Shown one piece after another: positions 28,653 to 37,528 of a stretch of DNA of 64,000 nt. Numbering within the stretch: position 1 is the stretch's first letter; each line of letters starts with the position of its first letter. Under the pieces are notes generated by a model. The model was given only the letters and a program-made list of their open reading frames with translations. It made no database searches and had not been told where the DNA came from. Source of the DNA: Vibrio sp. HI00D65. Lineage in GTDB: Bacteria; Pseudomonadota; Gammaproteobacteria; Enterobacterales; Vibrionaceae. The position numbers and the translations under genes are program-made. The DNA is taken from contig NZ_LWEH01000013.1 in the NCBI RefSeq assembly GCF_001635455.1, forward strand, positions 248,001 through 312,000. The letters run 5' to 3'.

Positions 28653-29268
28653 GTTGGTTTCATTCTCCATTGAGGGACAAATTCAACGCAATATTTGCAA
28701 GTGATTGTCTATAGCTCGCTAAGTTTTGAACAAAAAACAATCGAAAAATTGAGTTGTATAAACTTTTTAAATCAATAGAACATATTACCTGTCATACAGA
28801 GAGCTTCAACCTTTATTCTTGCTTATCGAAAGAAATATTGTGTATGTCCGCTATAAAGCTCACAAAGGGTTTGTTTTTTGTTCGATCTGGCCATGGGTTT
28901 AACTTTGGCTGTGGTTATTTGTTAACTTTTCTTTAGCTCAACTCACCTTGCGCGTGACCTATATTGACTGAACCATCGCAATCTTTGTTTCCAATAATGA
29001 TTGTGTGATTGCATCGAACCTCACACTATATTGTCGCGGCTTCTCCTATCTAGGAGGCCATTCACCTTCTTTGTTTGGCACGAGATCATGTCGCTGCAAA
29101 CTAAAGAGTTACCAGAGGAGTTTAATATTCACGTGTTAATTACGCCGCCGTAGCCCCTGCATTCTCTCTACACCCGCACTTTTCGAGCGCTCGCTCATTC
29201 ATGAAAAACAGTCGATCACATGATGTCTGAACAAGGCAGGACTGGCTGTACAAGTAAAAGAGAATTAC
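28653..29268. other. Intergenic region with possible leader ORF before the SulP gene
   Basis: About 616 bases between divergent asnS and the SulP transporter. The half nearest asnS is AT-rich and I see nothing in it. The half nearest the transporter has an imperfect hairpin around GGC-CTCCT/AGGAG-GCC (29038-29059) and a 10-bp self-complementary CGAGCGCTCG (29184-29193), and holds the short ORF listed separately. Confidence 0.4.
29088..29153 (+). promoter_or_regulatory. Possible 21-codon leader peptide ending in Pro-Pro-stop
   Basis: The ORF encodes MSLQTKELPEEFNIHVLITPP and terminates TAG. GGCACGAG before the ATG is only a weak ribosome site. A C-terminal Pro-Pro at a stop codon is a known slow-release context, so translation here could sense ribosome state and act on the SulP transporter gene 115 bases downstream. 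This is conjecture from sequence; a chance ORF remains plausible. Confidence 0.3.
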
Positions 29269-30759
29269 ATGCTTAATTATCTAAAAACACACTGGTTATC
29301 AAATATCAAAGGAGATTCATTATCGGGGATTGTGGTTGCACTTGCATTGATCCCTGAAGCTATCGCATTTTCTATTATCGCAGGCGTCGACCCCAAGGTT
29401 GGTTTGTACGCTTCATTTTGTATCTGTGTTGTCACCGCCTTAGTGGGCAGCCGCCCGGGGATGATATCTGGTACGACAGGCGCAATGGCGCTGTTGATGG
29501 TCACATTAGTTAAAGAGCACGGGCTTGATTATCTACTAGCGGCATCCTTTTTAGCTGGTGTGATTCAGATTATTGCAGGCTATTTGAAGCTAGGTAATTT
29601 GATGAACTTCGTGTCGAAATCCGTGATTACCGGATTTGTAAACGCGCTTGCTATTTTGATCTTTATGGCTCAATTACCTGAACTGATTAACGTACCCACA
29701 AGCGTCTATCTCTTGGTTGTTTTGGGACTAGCGATTATCTATTTGTTGCCTTACTTACCTAAATTGGGCACCTCGATACCGTCACCTTTGGTGGCTATTA
29801 TCGTGCTCACTATTGTCAGTTCGATGTTTGGCTTAGAAGTGAGAACCATTGGTGACATGGGAAAACTTCCTGACTCGCTCCCAACCTTCGTAATTCCTAA
29901 TATTCCATTCTCATTAGAAGCCTTCGAAACCATACTTCCATATTCCATCGCTTTGTCTGTTGTTGGCATCTTGGAGTCCTTGATGACCGCGACCATTGTT
30001 GATGATCTGACGGATACAGAAAGCAATAAGAATAATGAGTGCAAAGGACAGGGTGTTGCGAACATTGTTGCGTCACTGTTTGGTGGTATGGCAGGTTGCG
30101 CCATGATAGGTCAGTCGATCATCAATATTAAATCGGGTGGTTTAACTAGGCTATCGAGCATGATCGCAGGCGTACTACTTTTACTGATGGTGGTGTTCGT
30201 ATCTGATTGGTTAAAGTTGATTCCAATGGCGGCGTTAGTCTCTGTGATGATTATGGTATCAATCGGTACTTTCTCTTGGCGTTCTATCGTCGAACTTAAA
30301 GACCATACTTTACCGACAAATGTCACGATGCTAGCGACGGTTGTTGTGGTTGTCTTTACTCATAACCTTGCGATTGGTGTTGCGGTTGGCGTAGTACTTT
30401 CGGCCCTATTTTATGCTCACGCGAGTAAGTCTATGGTCTTTATTTCTGATGAGGTCGTGGCTAATCAACTGCACACAACTCATAGAGTTAAGGGGCATGT
30501 GTTCTTTGCTTCTTCCGATGCCTTTGTTGATTTGTTCGATTACGACAAGGCGACGTCGTTGGTCACAATCGATGTTTCTGAAGCCTCATTCTTAGATAAC
30601 ACCTCAGTCGAAGCGCTCGATAAGGTAGTTTTTAAGTTTCGCAAGAAAGGCGCTTATGTTGAGGTCTCTGGGATGGATGAAGTCAGCGCAAAGCTTATTT
30701 ACAAGCATGCTATGTACCACAAGCGTAAAGACTTATCAGCCGTGTCGATTACGCACTAG
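29269..30759 (+). CDS. SulP-family anion transporter with STAS domain
   Basis: 496 residues. A membrane domain (about 1-400, 10 or more segments) with the family opening GDSLSGIVVALALIPEAIAFSIIAGVDPKVGLYASF and the central EEGLTAT-like motif replaced by ILESLMTATIVDDLTD. A C-terminal STAS domain (about 405-490, SLVTIDVSEASFLDNTSVEALDKVVF) is present. SulP proteins move sulfate, bicarbonate or other anions; the substrate is not decided by sequence. GAGAA precedes the ATG. Closed by a terminator converging on the chemoreceptor gene. Confidence 0.9.
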   Translation: MLNYLKTHWLSNIKGDSLSGIVVALALIPEAIAFSIIAGVDPKVGLYASFCICVVTALVGSRPGMISGTTGAMALLMVTLVKEHGLDYLLAASFLAGVIQIIAGYLKLGNLMNFVSKSVITGFVNALAILIFMAQLPELINVPTSVYLLVVLGLAIIYLLPYLPKLGTSIPSPLVAIIVLTIVSSMFGLEVRTIGDMGKLPDSLPTFVIPNIPFSLEAFETILPYSIALSVVGILESLMTATIVDDLTDTESNKNNECKGQGVANIVASLFGGMAGCAMIGQSIINIKSGGLTRLSSMIAGVLLLLMVVFVSDWLKLIPMAALVSVMIMVSIGTFSWRSIVELKDHTLPTNVTMLATVVVVVFTHNLAIGVAVGVVLSALFYAHASKSMVFISDEVVANQLHTTHRVKGHVFFASSDAFVDLFDYDKATSLVTIDVSEASFLDNTSVEALDKVVFKFRKKGAYVEVSGMDEVSAKLIYKHAMYHKRKDLSAVSITH

Positions 30760-30812
30760 CGGCTGTTTGAACTCAGAGTTCAAAGCCTAAAAAGTGGTAA
30801 AGTAGAAAGGTG

Positions 30813-30838
30813 AAGCGCTCATGATTGAGCGCTTTTTT
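30813..30838 (+). terminator. Intrinsic terminator of the SulP gene
   Basis: Stem AAGCGCTCA / TGAGCGCTT with loop TGAT, then six T. Confidence 0.9.
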
Positions 30839-30868
30839 GTTGGGTCGCTGCTAGGTGTTGTAATTGGT

Positions 30869-32491
30869 TTAGGATTTTTCTTTTGTACAAGACAAGGTGA
30901 ACTGATTAATCAGAGACTCTAGGTGATCAGACAGCTCTTCTAAGTCATTACTGATATTACGCGTCTCACCTGCCGATAGTGATGTGTCATTAGCATGTGA
31001 AGTGATGGTTTCGACTTCCTGCTGAACATCTTTGGTTGCATGGGTGGTGGATTGTGTCTGTTGCTGAATATTCTGCGCATGGGAAAGCACCTGTTTCATC
31101 TCTTCGACAACACCATTCATCTCAGCAGCGAGTGCGTCGATGTCACTTGAGCTTCGGTGCGCTTGTTCACATACACGGTCAGCTGAGGTTAAAGATTCTT
31201 CGCTGCCTTGTTGGAATTGGTGGATGATCGATTCGATACTTCCCGTCGCTTCTGCCGTTCGAGAGGCGAGATGGCGAACCTCGTCAGCAACGACAGCAAA
31301 TCCTCGGCCTTGTTCACCCGCTCTTGCTGCTTCTATCGCCGCATTGAGTGCCAAAAGGTTGGTCTGATCGGCAATGCCACGAATCACACTCAATATCGAA
31401 GACACTTCGCCAGTCTGCTCATTGAGTGTGCTGATCTTGTGTTTCACCTCTTCGATACTACTAACAAGGTTCTTTATTTCGCTACTTGCATCATGGGCTT
31501 GGTCCGCACTTTTACATGCCACATCCGAAGTGTGATTGATGAGGTCAGATGCGGTTAATGTCGCTTGTTCTACATTGACTTGCTGAGCTTGTATTCCTTC
31601 AATATTACTTTGAACTTCCGCCGTTTCATTTTGTTGGTCGCTAGCGGCTTGCTCAGTAATCTGTGCGACGCTTGTCAGTTGATTGGCGGACGCGTTCAGC
31701 TTATGCGAAGTATCTTGTACTTGTTCCAAGCTGTTTGAGACGGTTCCCATGAATGAGTTGATTGATTTGGCTAAAGTGCCAATTTCATCTTGGCTCTGTT
31801 CAGGCAAGCGGTTTGAAAGGTTTTTATCGCTGCTGACTTGAGTCATAAAGCGCGAGGTTTGCTGAAGCGGGCGGACAATGATTTTACGAATCAGCCCCAT
31901 CGTCAGCACAAAGCCAGCAAAGGAGATCACTGCCATGATACCGATCGCAGCCGTAGTTTGAGTGTTAATCAGCGAATTAACATGACTCAGATTGTACTCC
32001 AGTCGTATTGCGCCCAATACTTCGCCTTCTGGCGCCATATGACAAGCGACACAATTAGTACCACGATAATTCTCACTCGACTTCATTGGTAGAGCTATCA
32101 CCAAGCCTTTACCCCAGTCAGCAGAAAATGGCTCGATGATCGTTTCGCCTGACAAGGCTCTTTTATCAATCTCGTCAACAGGTGTTTGGTTGTCATTTCC
32201 TGGACCATACAACTTACTTACTGCTTCGGCACGTAATACTCGAACGTCTTCAATGCCTTCTTGCGCTAATGCTTTCTGACGCAGCGTTTCTTTCTGTGCC
32301 ATGGTGCCTGTAAGCATCATCATATTAAGGCTATCGAAATAGTTGCTCGCTTTATCGTGAAGCTGTTCACTTAGGAGTGAATTAACCAGTTGTTTTTGTT
32401 GGGAGTATTGAAAGTAGGTGGATATTGCCAGTAAAAAGGTAAATACAATGGCAAGAGCAACCAGGATCTTGAAGGTTATTGTTGAGCGCAT
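30869..32491 (-). CDS. Methyl-accepting chemotaxis protein with a CXXCH haem motif
   Basis: About 540 residues from ATG 32491. TM1 ([20 protein letters not shown] region), a periplasmic domain of about 150 residues, TM2 (about residues 200-220 from the longer start), a HAMP domain (about 220-275) and a cytoplasmic signalling domain with the hairpin tip region [46 protein letters not shown]. Just before TM2 the periplasmic domain carries NCVACH, a c-type haem-binding CXXCH motif, followed by the [17 protein letters not shown] segment. The frame continues to a GTG at 32548. Recipient of a redox or gas cue is inferred. Confidence 0.9.
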   Translation of the reverse strand: MRSTITFKILVALAIVFTFLLAISTYFQYSQQKQLVNSLLSEQLHDKASNYFDSLNMMMLTGTMAQKETLRQKALAQEGIEDVRVLRAEAVSKLYGPGNDNQTPVDEIDKRALSGETIIEPFSADWGKGLVIALPMKSSENYRGTNCVACHMAPEGEVLGAIRLEYNLSHVNSLINTQTTAAIGIMAVISFAGFVLTMGLIRKIIVRPLQQTSRFMTQVSSDKNLSNRLPEQSQDEIGTLAKSINSFMGTVSNSLEQVQDTSHKLNASANQLTSVAQITEQAASDQQNETAEVQSNIEGIQAQQVNVEQATLTASDLINHTSDVACKSADQAHDASSEIKNLVSSIEEVKHKISTLNEQTGEVSSILSVIRGIADQTNLLALNAAIEAARAGEQGRGFAVVADEVRHLASRTAEATGSIESIIHQFQQGSEESLTSADRVCEQAHRSSSDIDALAAEMNGVVEEMKQVLSHAQNIQQQTQSTTHATKDVQQEVETITSHANDTSLSAGETRNISNDLEELSDHLESLINQFTLSCTKEKS

Positions 32492-32935
32492 AGGTGTTTT
32501 TATTAATTCTGATGACGCGACTACTGTACTGGCAAGAGTCTTTACCACCTATGGGGTATATCGAATAGTGTGACCACACTCCGGTTGTGGTTTTTTTTCT
32601 GTGATGTAGCGAGTTTGTATGTTAAGTGAGGTTTAATTGGAACATCTAAAGAGTAAGGATCCGGTTTTGATAGTTTCGTCTAGCAAGTGAGTCGAAGCTA
32701 TCGCGAATAAAAGTACTATTTTGGATGATCGAGTTGTATAGGCTAACAAGTCTCCTATTAATAATGATTATTATTTTTTGATGTTTGGTGGTTAATTAAT
32801 GCCCAAAAGCTTGTTTTGTTCAATTTAATAGCAAAAAATCTGGTTATAGCGTTGTGTTTCAGAGTTCATTCGATAATATGCAGTCACCTCTAATAATAGA
32901 GGTAGGGCGGCAACGGATACGCTGCTTTAAATAAT
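32492..32935. other. Intergenic region between the chemoreceptor and the leader ORF
   Basis: AT-rich, non-coding by composition. A 6-bp hairpin ACCTCT-AATAAT-AGAGGT (32886-32903) lies just before the leader ORF and may be its 5' untranslated part. Nothing else is recognised. Confidence 0.4.
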
Positions 32936-33139
32936 ATGGAATGTGACTTATTGATATTGGACACATACATGAAATTCAAGATTACATCACCGATCATCGA
33001 ACCGACAGAAGGGTCACCACATCAGAACATGGCTTCTTCATCTGATCACACCTCTCTATACCCTCGCTTGTACTACTCGTTTTCTACTGCCTTTTCGCGA
33101 TTTAACTCCGCTTATCGCTCCTATCGATATTCGTTTTAA
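32936..33139 (+). CDS. Candidate Tyr/Phe-rich leader peptide of the aromatic permease
   Basis: The ORF encodes 67 residues (56 from the in-frame ATG at 32969). The last 27 residues hold six Tyr and four Phe (LYPRLYYSFSTAFSRFNSAY, then RSYRYSF), a composition typical of amino-acid attenuator leaders, and the next gene is an aromatic amino-acid permease. No good Shine-Dalgarno is visible for either start, and the true start is uncertain. The stop at 33137-33139 lies inside a terminator-like hairpin. See the finding for the mechanism considered. Confidence 0.6.
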   Translation: MECDLLILDTYMKFKITSPIIEPTEGSPHQNMASSSDHTSLYPRLYYSFSTAFSRFNSAYRSYRYSF

Positions 33140-33164
33140 AGCTTAACTTCTTTCGAATTTTTTT
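33129..33164 (+). promoter_or_regulatory. Terminator-like hairpin at the end of the leader ORF (candidate attenuator)
   Basis: ATTCG (33129-33133) pairs with CGAAT (33154-33158), with an inner AAAG / CTTT (33138-33141 / 33150-33153) and a 5' T4 bulge, and a seven-T tract follows to 33164. The stem is short and AT-rich, so a weak terminator. It lies between the last Tyr codons of the leader ORF and the permease start 61 bases on. Confidence 0.45.
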
Positions 33165-33225
33165 GCATCTTGGTTGATGACAAAGAACTACAACTATTAA
33201 AAACTAAATAAATAAGTTAAAGACA

Positions 33226-34380
33226 ATGAATATTAAAATGATGGGTAGCTCCCTAATTATCGCTGGTACCGCTCTCGGTGCTGGTATGCTTGCAATCCCA
33301 ATGGTATTGGCTCAATTCGGATTGCTTTACGGCACAATGCTAATGGTTCTGATCTGTTTCGGTACTACTTACGCGGCATTACTACTTCTAGAAGCAACCA
33401 TCAAAGCGGGTGGTGGCTTAGGATTAAACTCTATCGCTAGAAAGACATTAGGCAAAAAAGGGCAACTGATCACCAATGGTCTGCTTTACGCATTGCTGAT
33501 TTGCTTGCTAATGGCTTACATCCTAGGCGCGGGTGACTTGCTGAGTAAGTTGCTGTATAACTTCGGTGCCGAGATTACTGCAACAACGAGTCAAATCACT
33601 TTTACCTTGATTGCAGGCGCTGTTGTGGCAAGTGGCACAGGCGTAATTGATAAGCTCAACCGTGCACTGTTCTTCGTGATGCTGGCAAGCTTGTTTGCAA
33701 CGATGGCATTTTTAGCACCAAGCATGACGCAAGATAACTTAATGCAGGTAACGAGTCACAATCATGTTGACCTAATCAAAACGAGTGCAATCTTGTTCAC
33801 TAGTTTTGGCTTTATGGTCGTGATTCCAACTTTGGTTTCTTACAACCATGAAGCGACCGACAAGCAGCTTCGTAATATGGTAATCGTAGGCTCTCTTATT
33901 CCTCTAGTGTGCTACCTATGTTGGTTGTTTGCTGTAGTAGGTAACTTGAGTGAAGAGCAGTTTAGAAGCTTCCACAATGTATCAGACTTGATGGCTGCAT
34001 TTGAAGCTCAGTCACCATGGGTTGGTACCGTGTTATCTATTTTCACAGGTTTGGCTCTGCTGACTTCGTTCTTTGGTGTGGCTATGTCGCTATTCAACCA
34101 AAACCGAGATATGTTCAACCAGAACACTGCGGTGACTTACTGCATTAGCTTTATTCTGCCGCTAGCAGGCTCACTACTAGCTGCGGATAAGTTTCTACAA
34201 GTGCTGAACTACGCTGGCATCATCCTTGTGTTCTTGGCCGTATTCGTTCCTCTGGCAATGGTTCACAAGCAACGCTTTATGAAAGTAGCAGAAGATAGAT
34301 ACAGTGCGGAAGGCGGCAAGCCAATGGTGCTTTTCTCATTGTTGTTTGGTTGCTTCTTACTTATCTCTCAAGTGATTTAA
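33226..34380 (+). CDS. Aromatic amino-acid permease, HAAAP family (TyrP-like)
   Basis: 384 residues with about eleven membrane segments. The N-terminal GSSLIIAGTALGAGMLAIPMVLA is the HAAAP signature shared by TyrP, Mtr and TnaB of E. coli; the family imports tyrosine or tryptophan by proton symport. Later landmarks are ALGAGMLAIPMVLAQFGLLY, ILFTSFGFMVVIPTLVSYNH and DKFLQVLNYAGIILVF. Whether the substrate is Tyr, Phe or Trp cannot be proven, but the Tyr/Phe-rich leader favours tyrosine. Probable regulation by the leader and perhaps by TyrR. A perfect terminator palindrome follows. Confidence 0.88.
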   Translation: MNIKMMGSSLIIAGTALGAGMLAIPMVLAQFGLLYGTMLMVLICFGTTYAALLLLEATIKAGGGLGLNSIARKTLGKKGQLITNGLLYALLICLLMAYILGAGDLLSKLLYNFGAEITATTSQITFTLIAGAVVASGTGVIDKLNRALFFVMLASLFATMAFLAPSMTQDNLMQVTSHNHVDLIKTSAILFTSFGFMVVIPTLVSYNHEATDKQLRNMVIVGSLIPLVCYLCWLFAVVGNLSEEQFRSFHNVSDLMAAFEAQSPWVGTVLSIFTGLALLTSFFGVAMSLFNQNRDMFNQNTAVTYCISFILPLAGSLLAADKFLQVLNYAGIILVFLAVFVPLAMVHKQRFMKVAEDRYSAEGGKPMVLFSLLFGCFLLISQVI

Positions 34381-34429
34381 TCAATCGATTCAGTTGCTGT
34401 GACTGGCAGCAACTAATATTGAGGTATAC

Positions 34430-34457
34430 AAAAAGGAACGCATATGCGTTCCTTTTT
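34430..34457. terminator. Bidirectional terminator between the permease gene and sdaA
   Basis: A perfect palindrome AAAAAGGAACG-CATATG-CGTTCCTTTTT. Confidence 0.92.
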
Positions 34458-34483
34458 ATTGCTCGTTTGTTAGCGAGAGTCGA

Positions 34484-35845
34484 TTAACAAACAACCTTAA
34501 CAGCCAAACCACCTTGAGATGTCTCACGGTATTTAGCGTTCATGTCTTTACCTGTTTCTAGCATTGTTTCGATAACTTTATCTAGAGAAACAGTAGGAGC
34601 AGAAGAACGACGAAGTGCCATACGAGCAGAGTTGATTGACTTCACTGCAGCAATACCGTTACGTTCGATACATGGTACTTGTACTTGGCCTGCAACTGGG
34701 TCACATGTAAGACCTAAGTTGTGCTCCATGCCAATTTCCGCAGCCATACAGACTTGCTCAGGGCTACCGCCCATAAGCTCAGCAAGACCAGCCGCAGCCA
34801 TCGAACATGCCACGCCAACTTCACCCTGACAGCCAACTTCTGCACCAGAGATAGAAGCGTTACGCTTATAAAGACCACCGATAGCGCCAGAAGCCGCGAA
34901 GTAACGGATGTAGTCTTTCTCTGTCACTGTTTGGATGAACTTGTCGTAATATGCTAAAACCGCAGGGATGATGCCACATGCGCCGTTTGTTGGAGCCGTT
35001 ACAACACGCCCGCCAGCTGCGTTCTCTTCGTTTACTGCGAATGCGAACATGTTCACCCAGTCAACAACAGACATTGGATCGTTTGTTGTTTTTTCTGAAG
35101 TCATTAGCTGTTGGCGAAGTGCAGCAGCACGGCGAGGTACACGTAGTGGGCCAGGCAGGATACCTTCAGTATTCATACCGCGATCCATACACTCACGCAT
35201 TGTTTTCCAAATGTTTGCGAAGTAAGTACGAGACTCTTCGTCAGAGTGGAAAGCTGCTTGGTTTTTCATAACCAGTGTGCTGATAGAAAGGCCGCTTTCT
35301 TTACACTGATTAACTAACTCTTCAGCTGTCGTGAATTCGTAAGGTGCTTTGATTGGGTTTTTTTCTTCTTTGCCGAAATTCTCTTCGTCAACGATGAAAC
35401 CGCCACCAATTGAGTAGTAAGTTTTTGAGTATGCAACTTCGTCGTCAATCCATGCGTGGATGCTCATGCCGTTCTCGTGTAGAGAAAGGTTGCTAGTATG
35501 GAAGTTCATACCACCATCGCGAGGGAACGAAACTGTGTGACAGTGCATGCCAACAGGAAGGCGTTCAGTTTCTTCTACGCGAGCAATAAAGCCCGGGATA
35601 GAATCGATATCAACACGCTCAGGAGTATTGCCAGCAAGACCCATGATGATTGCGATATCTGTGTGGTGACCTTTCCCTGTCAGTGATAGTGATCCATATA
35701 CGTCCACGGTGATTTTAGTGATGTCGCGCAATTTTCCCATTGAACGTAGGTCATCAATAAATTCTTTACCCGCTTTCATTGGTCCAACTGTGTGTGAGCT
35801 CGATGGACCAACACCGATTTTATAGATATCAAATACACTAATCAT
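34484..35845 (-). CDS. sdaA: L-serine deaminase (ammonia-lyase)
   Basis: 453 residues (E. coli SdaA 454). It converts serine to pyruvate and ammonia with a [4Fe-4S] cluster. An N-terminal alpha/beta domain (KIGVGPSSSHTVGPMKAG) and a catalytic domain with the cluster-region cysteines in AEVGCQGEVGVACSM, HNLGLTCDPVAGQVQVPC. ATG 35845 has GAGGT 7 bases before it; the longer frame to 35875 runs into the hairpin with sdaC. SdaB-type is also possible. Downstream of sdaC on the same strand. Confidence 0.95.
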   Translation of the reverse strand: MISVFDIYKIGVGPSSSHTVGPMKAGKEFIDDLRSMGKLRDITKITVDVYGSLSLTGKGHHTDIAIIMGLAGNTPERVDIDSIPGFIARVEETERLPVGMHCHTVSFPRDGGMNFHTSNLSLHENGMSIHAWIDDEVAYSKTYYSIGGGFIVDEENFGKEEKNPIKAPYEFTTAEELVNQCKESGLSISTLVMKNQAAFHSDEESRTYFANIWKTMRECMDRGMNTEGILPGPLRVPRRAAALRQQLMTSEKTTNDPMSVVDWVNMFAFAVNEENAAGGRVVTAPTNGACGIIPAVLAYYDKFIQTVTEKDYIRYFAASGAIGGLYKRNASISGAEVGCQGEVGVACSMAAAGLAELMGGSPEQVCMAAEIGMEHNLGLTCDPVAGQVQVPCIERNGIAAVKSINSARMALRRSSAPTVSLDKVIETMLETGKDMNAKYRETSQGGLAVKVVC

Positions 35846-35864
35846 AGCGATTACCTCAAAAAGA

Positions 35865-35897
35865 GAGCCTCCCAAGGGGAGTAGGGAGGCTCATTTA
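35865..35897 (-). terminator. Hairpin between sdaC and sdaA, possible attenuator
   Basis: 9-bp stem GAGCCTCCC / GGGAGGCTC with a 10-base loop. Read on the minus strand, T-rich sequence and then the sdaA Shine-Dalgarno (GAGGT) follow, so it may lower sdaA expression relative to sdaC. Confidence 0.6.
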
Positions 35898-35966
35898 TTA
35901 TCATTATATTTTGTGTCTAATCTCGCGATATAAGATGAAAGGCATCTTATAAAAGCTGCTTATAGA

Positions 35967-37220
35967 TTAAAGAGCGCCGTAGATTACAGAACTAATAGCC
36001 GCTAGACCACATAAAGCTGTAAAGATTTGTACAGGTGCTGAAGTTTTGTACTTAGCCATTGCTGGTACTTTGTTCATCGCGAATACAGGCATTAGGAATA
36101 AGATAGCTGCAATCATTGGAGCACCCATTGTTTCAATCATGCCTAGGATGCTTGGGTTTACTACCGCAACAATCCAAGTAGTCACAACGATGAACGCTAG
36201 AGATACCTTCTCGATAGTGCTTACTGAAGAACCAGAGCGAGACTTGATTAAACCAACAAGACCTTCGTGAGCACCTAGGAAGTGACCGAAGTAGCTAGAA
36301 GTGATTGCTGCGAATGCTACTAGAGGACCCATGTAAGAGATAAGCGGAGACTCGTGAACGTTAGCTAGGTAAGAAAGTACAGAGATGTTCTGTGCTTGTG
36401 CATTCGCTAGTTGCTCTGGAGATAGAGAAAGTACAACAGAGAATACGAAGAACATCACAAAACCCATTAGCATCATTGCTGCGCCGCCAGTGATAGCGTC
36501 AGTTTTCTTAACTGCGTTTTCACCGTATACACGACGTTGCTCTTTAGAGAACTGAGAAATGATTGGGCTGTGGTTGAAAGAGAATACGATGATTGGAATT
36601 GCTAGCCAGATAACAGAAGGCATTGTTGACCATTCAGGCGTTACTTCCATCATTGAAGTGTTCCACTCTGGAACTAGGTAGAAAGAGAGCGCCAGTAGGA
36701 TGAATACTAGTGGGTAAACCATTGCTGAAGTTGCTTTCAGCATTAGTTCTTTACCGAATACAACACCTGCTGTCATTGCAAGGATAAGAGCACCAGAAAG
36801 AAGAGGACGAGGAATAGATTCCATACCCATTTGGTTTACTAGGAAAGAATCAACAGTGTTTGTGATACCAACACCGTAAATTAGAACGATTGGGTAGATA
36901 GCGAAAAAGTAAGCGAAAGTAATAAGGTTTGCGCCAGTCTTACCGAAGTGCTCTTCTACTGTATCTGTAATGTCAGCTTCAGGATTTTTTGCAGACAGTA
37001 CGAAACGTGCTAGAGATTTGTGTGCGAACCAAGTCATTGGTGCAGCAATAAGAGCTAGGATAACTAATGGCCAAAAGCCACCCGCACCAGCTTTAATTGG
37101 AAGGAATAGTACACCAGCACCAACTGCTGTACCGAATAGTGATAAACACCAGGTAAAATCTTTATAGTTAAACTTGCTCGAGTCTTTTAAGGCATTTGCC
37201 GAAGAAGTTGTTGTGTTCAT
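35967..37220 (-). CDS. sdaC: Serine transporter SdaC (HAAAP family)
   Basis: 417 residues with about eleven membrane segments. The opening FTWCLSLFGTAVGAGVLFLPIKAGAGGFWPL is the SdaC/HAAAP signature, with the GAGVLFLP core; later IVFSFNHSPIISQFSKEQRRVYG is characteristic of SdaC. It imports L-serine with protons. It precedes sdaA on the same strand by 91 bases with a hairpin between, forming a serine uptake and degradation unit. Confidence 0.92.
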   Translation of the reverse strand: MNTTTSSANALKDSSKFNYKDFTWCLSLFGTAVGAGVLFLPIKAGAGGFWPLVILALIAAPMTWFAHKSLARFVLSAKNPEADITDTVEEHFGKTGANLITFAYFFAIYPIVLIYGVGITNTVDSFLVNQMGMESIPRPLLSGALILAMTAGVVFGKELMLKATSAMVYPLVFILLALSFYLVPEWNTSMMEVTPEWSTMPSVIWLAIPIIVFSFNHSPIISQFSKEQRRVYGENAVKKTDAITGGAAMMLMGFVMFFVFSVVLSLSPEQLANAQAQNISVLSYLANVHESPLISYMGPLVAFAAITSSYFGHFLGAHEGLVGLIKSRSGSSVSTIEKVSLAFIVVTTWIVAVVNPSILGMIETMGAPMIAAILFLMPVFAMNKVPAMAKYKTSAPVQIFTALCGLAAISSVIYGAL

Positions 37221-37528
37221 GTTAAATTACTCATTTTTTGGGAACAGGAAATAAGTCGGAGCTAATTTTGCAGAATTTTCGTCGGCAAAAAATAGATCTA
37301 AATCATGTAATGAAACGGCGTGTCACATGATATGCGAAAAACGGATTTTTGATCACGAAAATGGCGTGCTACATGTGATTTATGTTTATGTGTGATATTA
37401 GTTTATCTTATCTGAAAGGGGGGGTGTACAGAATTATACCAAGTAAACGATTGCGTAAAGTTGCATTAATAAATCTGTTCTATACGAAGGGTGTTGTTTG
37501 TTAATAAAGGTTAAACAAAACGTAGTTG
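37221..37528. other. Promoter region of sdaC
   Basis: 308 bases between sdaC and nudL, AT-rich. It contains two TGTGA-like half sites (near 37373 and 37391), but no complete CRP dyad I would call. Nothing else is recognised. Confidence 0.3.

Noticed and set aside
28754..28936. 60-residue plus-strand ORF upstream of SulP
   Set aside because: No ribosome site, no family, and low-complexity hydrophobic sequence in AT-rich DNA.
34542..35271. Several plus-strand ORFs opposite sdaA
   Set aside because: They are reverse-strand shadows of a highly conserved gene with strong codon bias.
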